From: Rhea pennata
Taxonomy: Eukaryota > Chordata > Aves > Rheiformes > Rheidae
DNA: 64,000 nt
Direction of reading: 5' to 3'
Assembly: GCF_028389875.1 (NCBI RefSeq)
Contig: NC_084676.1
Span: 8,494,001 to 8,558,000, forward strand
Position numbers and translations under genes: made by a program. Positions 1 to 19,999 of the stretch are shown here, piece by piece (within the stretch, counting starts at the first letter, position 1; every line of letters begins with the position of its first letter). A model generated the notes under the pieces. It made no database searches and was not told the origin of the DNA. It saw only the letters and a list, made by a program, of their open reading frames with translations.

Positions 1-5521
<5,521 letters not shown>

Positions 5522-6164
5522 GCCGCAGGCGGGTGGCGAGGGCGCTCCGGCGGCCTGAGCCTGCTCAGCCCGCGCGAGTCGCGGCGCTCATGCTCCCCGC
5601 GGCGGGCGGCCCGGGCAGGGCGCCGCTCGCCCCGGCGCCCGTCCCCTCGGGGCCCGGCGGGGCGGCTGCGGCGGGGCTGGGGCAGGGGCTGTGCGCGCCC
5701 CTCGGTGCCGCCGCCGCCGCCCGGCTCCTCTGCCGGCTCCGGTGGGGAATTAGGGGCTGGAGGGACGCGCGCGGCCGGAGAGCAGTGACAATAATCGAAT
5801 AAGGCATTAGGGGAGATTAAAAGGAAGAAATCCACTGCTAGTTTTGGCATGGAATTAGCAGGGACCCGTTAGGAAATCTGGAAAAGCGCTGGCATCTTGC
5901 TGATAGAGATTATGTTAGATATGGCCTCAGCTTTTATTATGTTTATGGTTCACAGAGAGATTATTATGCGGCTTCTGCATCATTAGAACTTCGAAAATAA
6001 AAGTACAGTTTTCAAATTTGCTGGGTTTTTTGACCTTTCTCAACAGATTTCCTCATGATCAGGCCTTTAGAGCTGTAGAGAGTGCGTGAATATCTCATAT
6101 TCAGTATCCTAACATCTAAACATTCAACTTTCAAAGCTGGTTCACAGTTTGAGGTAGAAAGGGG

Positions 6165-6200
6165 TCTCTCTCTCTCTCTCTCTTTTTTTTTTTTTTTTTT
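6165..6200 (+). repeat. (TC)n followed by poly-T
   Basis: About nine TC units, then 18 T. Confidence 0.9.
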
Positions 6201-7663
6201 CGTTAATACTAAGCTGTTTCGGAGGTTACATACACAGATTTTGCTCAGACTTTAAACCAGGGCATTATCAGGCCTTCTGCTAGAATTGGAGCTGCTTACT
6301 TTTAAACCACTGGAATTGTATATCATTACTAATTTTTTCCTTATAAGTACTGATTGGGTCATTACTATCTCATCCTTCAGTAACTGTGTTAATATAGTCA
6401 GCCCTATGGGAAAATAAGATCAGGCTGCTTCAGCGCTTTCTGTGACCTTATTACTTCTTATAAAACCAATGAATGATGTAGCACATACATCATTTAGCTA
6501 CCCTGTAAACAAAGCAATTGGGTCAGTTTTCTTTCCTCATGGTAATACAGACAAGAGGTTGCTAGACCAAAGCAAAATAATTATTTTCATAAAATTTTGT
6601 TGGATAAAGCACATTTCTAAGCAAATTTAGTTAATTATCAAGAGATGGAAAGCAAGAGTTTGCATGACACTAGGTGAATCTTGTATTTATTTGCCGGTAA
6701 CACATGAGGTTTTCTTGTCTAAATACAGTCTAGCTCTGGAGTTGGATGAGTCAAAGCTTTTCCCCTCAAGCTTTGGCTTCTGGAAGAGCAAATGTCATGC
6801 CACAAAACCAGGAGAACATGAGAATGGGATTAGAAATACGGGATATCCTCTGTCATTGAGCCTCCTCCCCGCCTGCCAAGGGCTATGGTGTTGTGTAATG
6901 TGCATAGGCGGCTGGTTGGGCTTTGGCTCTGCCTTTGAACCGCTGTGAACCCTCGTTCCTGAGAGGCTTTGGTGTGCTCTACGAACACACCAAACACGAT
7001 CTGTGTAAAGTCTTAATGATCTGCGTGAATGTCTTAATATTGCTCAGCTCAGAACTAACATTGCTATTCAGAACCAACTACATGCATGAGTTTGTTCACT
7101 AATACACTACCTCTATGAAAAAATCAAGGTTTGTATGAACTATTAGGTATTTGCCAACATAAAAGGGAAATCAGTAAATCAGAACTGCCTTTTTAGGGGG
7201 TTTTATTCTTCTGTCTGCGTGTCCAGATTCAAAGCCCAGCAGTCTGAAACCTTACCTCATTTCTCTAATCTTACTGACTTGTTTGAGGCTATTATCATCA
7301 TTCTTCTCAGAATATTAAAACTGCATTTAGCATTTAAACATCACTAATACCCATTTTTAGCAAATATGCTTCCATTAGTATTAAATATGTAAACATTTTT
7401 TTAAAAGTCTTATTTTTTTCTGGATCTATTGCAGCACTTTATTCACTGCTAAGAGGTACTGTGACTCACCTTAGATCTTGTCTTGGAATTAATCCCTCTC
7501 CCTTTGAAAAAAGGGAAAAATAGCCTTGTCAAAATATTTGCATGGGCTCTCTAATTTCATTCACAAAACGATTAAAAGCAGCTAAACTTTTTAAAACAAA
7601 ATGCGTAATTTGTACATACCGGCATCCACAGGGTAAGTTGCATATATCCAATTTGTCATCTTT

Positions 7664-7750
7664 ATGGTAGTAAAAACAACAGTATAAAGTAAAATGAAAT
7701 CATGCAAATGTGAGGCACGTTACTTCCTTTTGTTGATCTGATTATCCAGC
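7664..7750 (+). repeat. unclassified dispersed repeat, copy A
   Basis: ATGGTAGTAAAAACAACAG, TATAAAGTAAAATGAAAT, CATGCAAATGTGAGGCA, TTACTTCCTTTTGTTGAT and CTGATTATCC align in order, and in the same orientation, with 9382-9470 at roughly 75% identity. I do not recognise the family. Confidence 0.6.
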
Positions 7751-7949
7751 AGCTTTTTTAATACTCATTCTATATGGGCATTAAAAGCTCAAGGCTACAT
7801 AGAGGTCCACCAGCTTCTCTCAGCCACTCCTTATTTCCCTTTCTTCCATTTACATTGTTGTGGATTGGCCAAAAACATGTTATCTAATTTTATCATTTAC
7901 AACTGCCTTTTGTTCACTAGCAATCTGTTCCAAATGAGACTCCTTTATT

Positions 7950-8004
7950 AAAAAAAAAAAAAAAAAAAAAGAAAAAAGAAAAAAAAAGAAAGAAAGAAAG
8001 GAAG
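7950..8004 (+). repeat. A-rich / GAAA microsatellite
   Basis: A run of about 21 A followed by A6-7 blocks and GAAA units. Confidence 0.9.
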
Positions 8005-8655
8005 ATCTGTCTCATTCACTCAGTAGACTGGGATTTGAGTCAATGAGATGGAATTTGAGTTTTGTTTGTTTGTTTTCTCTCTCTCTTGGAGAAAACCTTT
8101 CCTTTCTGCTTTTTGTACCAGGTTGAACCTGGATATGGTTGGATCTGTAGTACAGCAGCTGGACAACTATGGTTGTCTCCTCCAAAATGGGCCAACTGTA
8201 TAGAAGCAAGCTTTAAGAAACTTGTTTTTAAACACCTGCCCATCCATGGAAACTTGCTTCCTCACTTATTTAGGCTGAAAAATGGGTGCTCCAGGGAGTA
8301 AACAAAGAAAACAGAGAACCACAATAGATGAAATGTTCTAAGAGTTGACTGAGCTCTGTTAACCTTCCCCTTCTCCTAAGTCAGAGAAAGCTCAAGGGAT
8401 GATTTGGACAGAGAAATGCTGGACGGATAAAAAAAACAATTCAGCATTTGCCTTTTGATTAAAAAAATAAATAGATCACAACATTTTTCTTTAAACAGAA
8501 TAGTTCTGTTAACTTCCAGTCTAATCTAGAAAGGAACACTTCAGGAGGAGCACTTAACAACTTTTTGGCTGTCATGCCAGTTAATGAGAACAATTTATTT
8601 TGATGCTGATTTAACTTCTGTTGTTCACTGTTCTTGATTCCTGTTCCTTGATTCT

Positions 8656-8721
8656 AGCAAAGGGCTCTCTTCTCTTGTCTCCCTCAACAGCAAAGGGCTC
8701 TCTTCTCTTGTCTCCCTCAAC
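8656..8721 (+). repeat. perfect 33-bp tandem duplication
   Basis: The 33-bp unit starting AGCAAAGGGCTCTC and ending CTCCCTCAAC occurs at 8656-8688 and 8689-8721 without mismatch. Identity suggests a recent event; length variation in the population is possible. Confidence 0.95.
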
Positions 8722-9119
8722 AGCTTTTTATCATGGCAAGCTTCCTAGGTCAACCAGAACTGGAAAAAAAATGCTCTTAACACCCAGTGCTGCACTGCAG
8801 ACAAAGAGCGGATACAGTGACAAATTTGGCAGAATGCGTTAGTTCAGTGGTGCTCCCAGTCTCTGGCTGCTGACATATGGAGGAATGATCTCTGCCTTAG
8901 TGTGCCCTTCCACCCATGCAAACGTGCATTAAGATTTACTTAGTTTTTCTTTCTTTCCATGCAGCAAGTAATAGAGCTCATGCAGAAGAAAAAGCAAAGT
9001 AAGCTTGATTATCTGTCACCAATCAGAGTAGCATACAGGCTATCCTAGACTATTTCAACAGAGTTCAGAATACTTGAAAGTGAAAATTAGGGCTTAGCAC
9101 TGTAGAAACAGAGGAACAC

Positions 9120-9765
9120 TTGAAGAACATAAAAAGAACCATCCTGGGTCAGGTTAAGGGTGTAGCTCAATATTTTGGTTTCTAACATGGTTTAGAGAGA
9201 AACCTTAATTGATTTTCCCATAGTGTAATATCTCAGCCTCTAGTTCTGAGCAATTTAGACCTTTCTGGAGCCAGAAGTTAAACGGAGATTGTCAGGGAGA
9301 AATTAGCAATGCCTCTCTCCCCTATTAATTTGTGTACCTTCTTTTCAAACCCTTTTATATTCTTGGCCTTCAAACTCCCTAATGGTAATAACAAATAATA
9401 ATATAAAGTACAGTGAAATTATGCATTGTGGGGCATATTACTTCGTTTCGTTAGTCTGATTCTCTGGATACGTGACAGCTACGTAAGAGCCTCCTAGGTG
9501 TTACGCTGTAGACAACAGTGTAGTATCATTTCCTAGTCACCTTCTTCATAAAGTATGATTTTATAGACATCTGTCTTGTCCTTTCCCATCAATGCTTTTT
9601 CAAGCTGAAAAGGCCTAATCTGATTAGTTTCGTATGAAAGCTACTGTATATTTCTCATTATCCTTGTTCTTTAGCTCTAGCAATGTTTCTCTGATATAGA
9701 GTGACCAGAATTGCAAGCAATATTCAATATATGGGCATATGATGAATTTTTTACGATGTGTTCTA
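9120..9765 (-). mobile_element. fossil LINE (CR1-like) 3' region, interrupted
   Basis: Words such as ATCCTGGGTCAGGTTAAGGG, TTTTCAAGCTGAAAAGGCC, AATCTGATTAGTTTCGTATG and GACCAGAATTGCAAGCAATA resemble an old CR1-like LINE found in many amniote genomes, read in reverse orientation. The recognisable parts are split by unrelated sequence around 9380-9530, part of which has another copy at 7664-7750. Assignment is from memory of the repeat family. Confidence 0.55.
9382..9470 (+). repeat. unclassified dispersed repeat, copy B
   Basis: Partner of the copy at 7664-7750, with ATGGTAATAACAAATAATA, TATAAAGTACAGTGAAAT, TATGCATTGTGGGGCA and TTACTTCGTTTCGTTAGT. It lies inside the fossil LINE at 9120-9765 and so probably inserted into it. 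Confidence 0.6.
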
Positions 9766-10189
9766 ATCTGCAAAAGATGAGTAAACTGTTAGATTTCTGT
9801 GGTACTGTTAACTGTTTGGTTCAGTTAAGTGAGGGTTAACAGTTCAATTCTCCAAGCTTAGTGTTGCTATTGTAAGGAGGATAGCACACACCTCTAGTCC
9901 TACTCTGTTAACTTGCCCTGTTGAAAAGGAGGATTTGCAGTTTACAGAAGTAACAAAGTAAATTAGCGTGGGTAGATTCTGTGCTAACTCAGATACTCCC
10001 TTCTCGGTCCCTAGCTAGCTTTCCTACTGCTGCACAGTACTGGGCTTTGCTGTGTGGCTATGCTACTGCTGAAATAAATTAATGAATATTGTAAATAAAG
10101 GAGCGTAAGTTACAGGTTGGGAGCTCAGTGTGAGTCCAAGTGCAGTGAATCAAAGAGAATTTAGAGGGAATCCAGCTTACTGTTATATA

Positions 10190-10375
10190 AGCATTGAGGA
10201 ACTGGTGGAACAGGTTGCCCAGAGAGGTTGTGGAGTCTCCTTCTCTGGAGATACTCAAGGCCTGCCTGGCTGCAACCCTGTCTAACATGCTCTAGGTGAC
10301 CCTGCTGAGCAGGGAGGTTGGACTAGATGATCTCCAGAGGTCCCTTCCAACCTTACTGATTCTGTGATTCTGTGA
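10190..10375 (+). mobile_element. CR1 LINE 3' fragment
   Basis: It contains GGAACAGGTTGCCCAGAGAG, TTGGACTAGATGATCTCCAG and AGGTCCCTTCCAACC, and ends in two tandem ATTCTGTG octamers at about 10359-10375. It is well preserved and therefore fairly young, and 5'-truncated. Confidence 0.95.
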
Positions 10376-13146
10376 AGCTAGAGGGAAGCTTCAACACTTC
10401 CTAGACTCACTTAGTTGCCTGTTATTATCTCACTTCTGACTCTAGCCCAGCAACTCCTGCACGGCAGCATCAATCTCTGATGGCAGGGCTTTGGCAAGTG
10501 GACTGTAGTGTTTGAATGAGTCGTATGATTTCAGTCTGGGGTTTCCCTGCAAAAATACGACATGATAATATTCCTTGCAAGAAATTTGCAGAGAAGAGTC
10601 AGGACAGGCAAAATATTTCAAAGCAATTCAAAAAATTCCAGCCTACTTTCTAAAATCCAAAAACATTCCTTGAATAGTAAAGACAGTAGAAGGGAATTGC
10701 ATGGACTTTCCTGTCTGTTGCAGAGCTGGATGGTTTTATGAGCTAAAGTAGACTTTGGATAAATTTTAATTTAATTTATCTTGAATCTTCAGTTAGTGTT
10801 TTCTTCTTATGGATTTGGAATTCTCAAGTGTGAGACAGATATTTTTTCTTTCTAAGTAGTTTTGAAATACTTTGAACCAAGAAGTTGTGTACTTTTTTGG
10901 TTTGTTTTCTAATTATGAAGAGAAATGCGCACACTGTTTAAAGCAGAAATTCTTTTATCAGGGAACATCAAACCACTAGCAAATTTTAATGAGTCTGTGG
11001 TTAATGGGTTAGTATGAAAATAAGCATATCTTCTGAGAAAATTCTTCAGAAATCATAACTTCTAAGTGACCTACGCAAGCTTTATAAAGGAATGGTGATT
11101 GTGGAGTCAAGAAGAGAAGTTTCTTGGGAATTATTCTCTCATGAGAATAGAATAATGAAAATGTTTAGCTTATAAAAGATTTGCCAGCACCATATGCGTT
11201 GGGTATATAAGCAAACAAACAGTTTGGAAATTTGTTAAGAAAGTGGCATGAACTGGACAACAGCTTGGAAGAGGTGAATGGCAAATTGAGAAGTGTGGTG
11301 GCAAGATTACACTTCCCAGACGCTAAATGTTATCACCTTGTAGGATATCATTAGCACTATGATGAAAGATGATATTTCTGATTCATTTGGGAAATACTAC
11401 AGAAAATTAGATGAGTTTGCAGCAGATGAAAACTCTGAGAATTTTTTTTTAACCGAGGAATTCTGAAATGAAAATAGATAATCTGAGTGAAGTTTCTGTG
11501 GCAACTAGCTAGTTAAAATATGACAAATTTGGCACAAAGACTACAAGACTGCAATTCATTTTCTGATATTTGTAGTTAATCTAATATGTGCTAGCTGTTC
11601 TGCCCTGGCAGGGCAGAGATGTACCCTTTCTTCTTTCTTCTCAGCCCCTAAAAGTGCTAAATGAGAAGAAATATGCTTTTATAGTGTGGGTATGATTACT
11701 AAATTAATTGAAGGAACATAGGAACTCTTTTTTTAAAAAGTGCCCTTACTTTGTGAAACATTTTCAGATTTCAAGGTATTTGGTTTTTACTAGCTATTTA
11801 TTTCCTTGTGAAGAAACTCATTTGTTGTAGATACTGTTCAGTAGAGATACAGTTAAAAATCCTTGTATAAAAATCCTTGTGATCCTTGTATCCTTCTGCA
11901 ATTCTGTGTAAATGAGACACATGCCAGGTTGCTAGTCTGTTTTGGTAATTTTGCTGCCACAGGACAGTGTTAATTCTACTCTGTTTATCATTCAGGATAT
12001 TTCCTCTGCCTTCAAATATCTTCAGGGAAAATGTATCTCACATACTGCTACCTATGTCACTCACCCCACTGATAATGTTGAGAGTGTGGATGAGTCATCT
12101 GCTCACAAATTGCCACATATTGGTGGCTTGCAACATGGGTAGCTGGCACAGGACCTGGCCGCTCTCAGCTCTGAGGGAGCTCAATACAGTAAAGATACCT
12201 CTCTCCTTTTCATGCTTGTCTTGTATGAAGCTCAGCCATAGTAAAAAATCGTTTTCCAACCAATACATGCACATTTGAGTTATGCATCTGCAGATATGTA
12301 TACACACACATGCAATCTTATTTTTATATATTAAGTGCTTAAGTATCATTCAAGACTGAACTCGATTTTGTTTTACATCCAGCAAAATCAAAGGCCCAAA
12401 TGGGCAGAAACCATTACGTATTGTTCCAAATCTCGTGTTGATTCTAAGACATTATTCAAGGTGCATTGTAGTAGTAACACTTCCGTAAAGTTGATTTTTG
12501 ACAAATCAACTGGGCAGCAAATTAAAGAAATTCTTCATTAAACATTTTTGAAATATGTGGGACAAACTGCTGCTCAGCTGCCAGTATTTGTTCCACCTAC
12601 ACTGCAGGTATATAATTGACATTTTGAAGTAGAGATGGAACAGGCTGTCTAGGGTATAAATCAGTAAAAGTATTTTTGTGTGGTTTTTTTTTTTTTGTTT
12701 TTCTTTGTGATTGCTGTTGGTCATATATACTGATCACACGTTCCTAGGAAATATAAAACATCTGCAAAAGGAAGGTGGTGAGTATCTCTAGATGCCTCAC
12801 ATGCATGCCATCACCAGCTAACTACAAACAAACCGGAGCCCGAGAGGCTCCTTCCCTACTGCACAGAGAGGAAATACTGCAAAACAGACATAGTGGGAAC
12901 CACACAGGAGCCGCTACATAACTCTCCCTTGTCTCAGTTCTTGAAAAACCTTTTCTTTTGTTGGCATTTTCACCATCTGCCACAGCAGCCTTCTTTCAAT
13001 ATCCATGGACAAAAGGGCTTTTAGTTAAATGGCAGCAACTGTTTCCTATTCTCTATTACAGAAGGAAAGGAATCTCAGGGAGTGTGGTAGAAATACTGTT
13101 TAACAGCCTGTGTCACCCTGTGGATCTGATATATTTCAGTCACTTT

Positions 13147-13177
<31 letters not shown>

Positions 13178-16100
13178 GGAAGTGCCCTCACCAAACATAG
13201 CGGCTGAATGATCATTCTGTAAGTGAAGCATGGGAAAAGGAAAGCAGTGCTTCACTTTTCGAAACCTTGCTGCTTCTCCCGAGAATCTCGTATTATGCAG
13301 TCAGGTTCACAACTTTGCTATGCTGTTCCAGGGTGTTTGAAGGATGTTCTGTTTGCAAAGACGATGTTTGCAAAGACTCTTAGATCTGAGTGATACCATA
13401 TTGAAGTGAAAACCTGATACACTAGGTTACATTAACTGTAGTTGGTGTGAATTAGTCATTGTTATTTCTATGTAGATAACCTTTACATAGCCATTTACAA
13501 CTAAGAAATGAGGCCTGTCCCTAACTTACCAGGAAGCAAATATTCTACTCTATATTCTCTCTCTCTTTTTTTTTCCCCTGAAGTTTGCATAAATCTTGCC
13601 GTATTGGCAAGCATCTCAGCCCTAATCTGGAGGAATCAGGTTCTCTTTACGTGGTGGTGAAGGCAGCGCTGTGATTATTTGTGCGTGCTTCACACAGACA
13701 CAGACAACACAGCTGTAAAGTGTCAAGCGCCGGGGGAAGGGAAACCCATCTCCAGCACCAGCTCTTGAGCTAGGAGGCTCTGGCAACACAAATTCTTTTC
13801 ACCTGAGCTGGTGTGAAGCTTGGTGTGGTCAGCAGCGATAACTAGTGGAAGTAGTAGTTGTTGTTGAAATTTTATATAATAGTATTCTGATGCTTTTTTT
13901 TTTTCTTTTTTTTTTTTCTTTTCAGTGAACAGGAAATGTACTAAACCAAATAGCTGGTGCCTTGCCTGGTATCCTTCTTCATATTTCAAGAATCAGTGAG
14001 CACAGCTTCTCACTTCTCAAGATTTCTGCTTTTTTGGAGGTTAGTCCTTTTGTATTGTGTGGAGATAGTGCTAAACCCAAATGCACAGTAAAAGAAGTCT
14101 ATGCTGTGTTTGTTATTCTTTATATGGTAGTAGGTATGTAGGACTGTATTCAGTGATATAGAAGGTAGACATAAAAGGATTTACAGATGGAGGAAAGTCT
14201 CATTCATTATTTGCAGTGATATCATTGTGCTTGATATAAAGGTAAAGCTGCCCAGTTGAAAAATAAGTGAGACTGCACAAGACAACGGAGTTAGACAAGC
14301 AATTCAAGAGATTCTATAACTTTAATATGTTGCTTAATATTCTTTCCTTGGGCACATTTGTTTATGAGTACACATTTAAAAATAAACCTAAAGGAACAGA
14401 AACATTTTGTATGCCCAGAAAAATCCATGTTTTTCTCTCACAATCCCACAGTCCACTGCCAGTTTTCAAGTTGCATGTGAACTAACAATATAATGCAGAA
14501 GGTGTTAATTTATTGCAGTGGCTCCAAGTGGGATGAATGCATATGAGGTCTAGAATGTCTTAAATATATTTTTCCTTTTGCTAAACATAGTAATGTTTTA
14601 CTCTGGAGTAATTGTGGAATGCATTAATAACCAGTCTCGTCCCCTCTAGCTAACACAACTTGACTGTGGTCAGAGATTGGATTTATGATGCTTTGTTGTA
14701 GAGATTCACTGAAGCATGTTTTCTATTTTAGTCTCTATTTTATATTTTCTCTAAGAAACAGTTATGCAATTGAAATGCATAATCTAATGTATGAGTTTTA
14801 AAGTCATGTACCTGTATTTTTGTACACTGAGGTACGCTGACGTTAGCATCCTGAGTTGAACAGAAAGTAACAACCTCATGTAAGTCATTTGGCAGTTACA
14901 AGCTAAACAATCTTTTAAATATTGCATGCTAAAGAGTACTATTTATAAATAATCTGTTGAGAGAAAAATATGAAATGAAAATTTTGAATTGTCCCTTTTA
15001 ATGGTAGAAGTAATTTTGGTGGAATTGTGGGCTTTTTAAAAGCCTAATAGACTCTTTTCATCTTTTTCCCCTCACCTTCCAGAAATAAAGAAGGAAAAGA
15101 GTCAAGATTCCTCAAGTTATTAGCTGTGGATTATTTAGTAATCTTTAAAGACTTTTCCTTATTTTTCTTTGTTTCACAATACTAAAATTTACTTTACTGT
15201 CCCATATCAGAGGTTATTATGTATGCTTGTACAAAACAACATGTGAATCTTTCTGTCTTGTTGACTGCTTATATAGGGATAAACTGGTTAAGTGTTCCTT
15301 AGTTAGGCTCATTCTCAACAGCTGCTTGAAGTTATTAGGAAAGATTATATGGTTACATTCTAGTAAGATGTGTGTTTAATGCTCTGTATTGCTAACTAGA
15401 GTAAAATGAAAAGTAGTTTGCAAAAACTATATATCCTTTCTTATGTTGCAGTTAAAGCATGATAAATTTTTGTCCAAGGAGCTACATTTAGTTCTGCTCT
15501 AATAAGTACTGTGAGGCCTCTTGGAGAACCTAACAAAACTTTTAGTTATTTCTGCTGTGTACTTCCATAATGATTATCTGTAAATGACTCACTACAAGCA
15601 GAAACTAGCTATTTCAGGCACTTGACACATGTATTTGAAGGGCAAAATATTGATAAAGAAGCCTAATATAATACACTTTAGGACATAAAGTTGGATCTAT
15701 TTGTTACATCTTGTTCTAACATGAAAATTATGCATTATGTACATATGAATATTAAAAAAACTGAGGTTGGGGGAAAAAGCACAAAAATTCACAACACAAA
15801 TTTGTAATCTATTTTCAGTAAAAATAAAATACTCTCTTCTAATGAAATGCTGATTAAGAAGATAATTTGAAGGTGTAATTTTATTTCAAAAATTCTGAGA
15901 GACTTATTTATACAGAAAATTGTGTGAATCATGATAAATTATTAGAATGCTTGAATACTTGCTTTGTATTTAACTTAAAATCATTTATGATACATTTCCC
16001 ATAAAAAAGTAATCTATTAAAATATTCATCATTTGTTGTTTATCAGTCTCACAGTTCTTAAGAATTTTGAGATATCTGCCCCTCTTTTACAACAGCATTC

Positions 16101-19100
16101 AAAATTGTTAGTAATATATTGCAATTTTTTTTTCCATCTTCAAAGATTTATGGCACTGGATATGCTCTTCTTACTAGTATTTTTACAGTAGATAAAAATC
16201 ATATTTCTCAGATGAGCATCTTGGAATCAGTAATTTGTCATTGGTTATAAAATATAAAAACCCTGATTATAATAAGTACTTTTGAGATATTTATAGCCTT
16301 TACTAGAAGGGAGATCTGGCAGGGGCTAAAATGGTAGAGAGAAAATACAAAGATTGTTTGCTCCAGATATTTGCCAGATAGTCTTTGTCACGATATATGC
16401 CAGAAGAGTGAAATATATTCTAGAATAATTTTAGTATAACCTTTGCCACTCAGAGGCTTCTCAAGTTGCTAACAGTTCTATTTTAATAAAAATTTCTTTC
16501 AATCTTGGAGTAGAAAGATACATAAATAAAATTGTTGTCAGGAGCTAGATTTAAGTGAATTTTTGATAGCCATTCATATCTTAGATTTTCAAGGCAAATG
16601 TTCCAGCCCTATTCATGTTATGTCATGCACTCTTCCACCCTCTAACGTAATCACCAGAATCCTTCCAAAGAAAGGAGCAATATGGACTATGATAATGAAA
16701 TCTGATCCCGAACAGCAGGTCTTATGTATAGACTTGTAGAGGCAGAGAGGCGGTGGAGAGGTCTTCGGTACCCTGATCAGCGTGAAGAGATGGCAGCAGA
16801 ACTTCTGCGTGGAAGAGCTTTAGGTCTCAGGTACCACGATGACTGGAGGAACTGGGATGCTGCTATACTTTGAATCTTGGAGTCATGTTTGCCACATGGA
16901 GTAAGACAAATAGAATGAGTGTGTGTACTCACAGCAAAAAAAACAATTCCCCACCCCCCAAGCGTATGCTTTTATCCGTGTGCTGCCCTGTGCGCGTTTG
17001 CAGAGGGAGGAGTAGCTGTAGCGTAGGCTCTGTGTTCAGGACCTCGTGAATACCTGCAGCTCCGTTTGTGCAAAGACTATTGAGCACGCTCTTAGTGCTG
17101 TTTCGGATAACTCCTCTTTGTCGCCTTCAGTCCTTTTCAAGTTTCACCGAAAGGAGGGTTGCTTCACTTTCTCTCCACCCTTCTTAAGCGTGAATGTCGT
17201 ATTTGTAATTTCCAAACAAATGAGGCCACAGCTCTGTAGCTGTATGGGAATGTTTGCTATCAGACCTAGAATTGTGACTAGCTGTTTCTTCTGACTATGA
17301 GTGCATTTGTCTGGGTGCAGTCTTCCAGATTTTTTTTTCATGTCATCAGTGGTAATTTTAATTTCCACAACCCCCTTCCAACTTGATAGCAGTGAAGCAA
17401 CCCATCGACTTATACTTTCATTTGGTTTTAATTTTATGTTTTGTTCACCTAAAAGGTTTCCATTTCCTCTACTATGTTGGTAGTTTTTGTATTTATTAGG
17501 TCTTGTATATTATGCTATATATTTTTATACATCCGTATAAATATGTAATCTTAATCAGCTGTCATCTTTTCATTTATTTATTAAATACATGTTATATGTA
17601 AAGGAAGAAATAGTGTAGTGGCCAAAAACATGTTTTAGGACAATTGGAGGAAAAATAACAATTTAATGGTAGCTATTTTTGTCCTCTTATCCTATTTCCC
17701 AGTATAATTATTTCTAGATCAGTGTCCTCCTTTCTGCATGCAGGCTTCTGTGAATGTATAATATTTTTTCTTTGCCGTAACTTATCCTGTAATTTACTTC
17801 CCCCAATTTTTATAGCTTACTCTTTCTTTGCTTTTCACAAAAGCGTTTATAGCATTAAAAAAAAAATCACTTAATGCTTATGTTATTTTTGCAAGCACAT
17901 TACTTCCATTTAGACATGTCAGCCTTTCTTTCTGTTTAGAGCAAATGATTGTATTGGTGTTTCTAACTGAACCTTAAACATGACTTCTCATTCCTTCATT
18001 GGCACAGTAGATCTATACAAATGTTACAATTATTGGTAAAGAGATACAGATTCTCTTAGACTCAGGCTAGCCCGTGTCTTAGTCATAGTGGATTTATGGT
18101 ACCAAACTCAGATTCAACTTTCCACACTCTGAATGCTTGGGTTTCTGCAAGTAGCATGCTGACTTCTTTTTTATTATTATTATTATTTTTATTTATTTAT
18201 TTTAAACTATTTGTGGGGAAAATTATACAGATCCACTTGGAAATCCTCTGTGGTCAATGGATGAAAGCTGTTGCATATAATTTCTGAACTGATGAGATTG
18301 TAATATTGTGATTGCTATGAGAAGTATTTACCTCACACCAGTGCATGGGAGCCATGTTAGAAGAGAAAAAAACACGCTGTATGAAAAACAGCTTCTGCCC
18401 AATGAATCTTTAACAGAGAAGGCAATCCAGCTATCCTTATCAAGTGGATTATTGTGCTTATTTTTACATAATTGCTACCCGAAGTTCAAGTAAATAGTTC
18501 TGACTAAACTGTAAGCTTTTTTGCAGATAACCTTTGCTATAAAAATAGTGTTCTAAAAATGCTACAGCAGTGATTGGAGATTACCTTACTCCACTTTTGA
18601 TAACTTCCATCATGTCCAATAAGTTTTGTTCACTTTTCTATGCCAGCCAAATGTAATTTCCCTTTGCAGACTCATTATTTTAGGTCTCTGAAGCCTCAAG
18701 TTTCTGCTATTTCAGTTTAAATACCCTGAAATCTTAAATTCTTAGTCTTATCCTTAGTTGCATGTAATAATCTAATTATAACATTTTTGAATGTGATCCT
18801 ACAAGCACATATGTTTAAGCTCCCATAAACACATGGATACTAGATATGTGTGAGAGAGCTAGCATATGTGAATCTTGCCTCATGAGAAGACTATACCTAA
18901 AAGGAAGATTGGATAGTCTCATAATGGCCCAGCTCTTAACATGATTTGGTTTTGTGTATGACCTGCTATATGTCTGCCTTTGGGATAAAGGGCAAATTAC
19001 AATAAGAGCCAGGTGAAAAATTCTGATGATAATAAAATTTTACATTGAAATCTCTTTGTCAAAATAAATACTTTAGGGAACTGAAAAGTTTTGTCTTAGC

Positions 19101-19999
19101 TGCCGAGAATCTCGGGCTTCCTCTGATGAGGAGCTTTTATAGGTCTCTGACGTTTTTCTGTCTCTGGTCCTCAGCAGTCCCGGGAATGCGGTGTAAGCCT
19201 TTGGGCTCCTGTCCTTTTGACGGAGATGCTGGCCACCTGCACGGTCTTGTTATCTGGGTCCCTGTGACCGGCAGTTTGGGAAAGTCCTGTTTGGAAGCCT
19301 GCAATATTGTGAAGGTTTTGCAGAGAACGTCAGTGTTTTGGAGTTTTGTTGTCCATCGTAAATTCAAATTTCAGCATCCATCACAGGAAGGTTTACCTTT
19401 TCCTAGTCAAGAGCAATGATACTGCCTTTCTCCTCCTTCCTTTATCTTATGTCTGCCTTACTGATTTAGATTATTTTTCTTGCAGAGGTCTGTTTATGAT
19501 CATAGTTTGTACAGTGCTTAGTACAACCGGATCTTGTGATGCTACTATATGACAGCCTTTGTTGACAAGTTAACATTTGTCTATGGAGGTCTTACAATTA
19601 CTAACCAAATACCTCATGGGAATTATCAGATTTCCTCAATTATATATAATTTTAAGTCAGCAGCAGATTTAACGGATAAATTTCAGTCAAAAAATGCCTT
19701 CTGTGGGAGTGTGTTTTTGAATGTCTGCCAGTTTCAGCAACCAAATATTATCAAATAATTCCAGTTCTCGTTGTCTGACAAGTTACAGTTTATGAGCAGA
19801 CCAAGATACTGAATTTGCCAACATTCCTTCCCAAACAAAATATCTTCTGACCTTTGTCCTATTCATTCTTATCGTTTCCTCTTTTTTTCTAAAAGCTTTA
19901 AAAAATGACGATTTTTTTTTTTTTTTCTAGAAAAGAAAGCTATATAACTTTTTTTGGTATATTTCAGCTAAGAAAAGCTAAACAAAAATATTTTTCATA

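Noticed and set aside
19045..19419. Plus-strand open frame of 124 codons in intergenic DNA
   Set aside because: No recognisable domain or homologue, no splice or promoter context; length is plausible by chance in this GC-richer patch.
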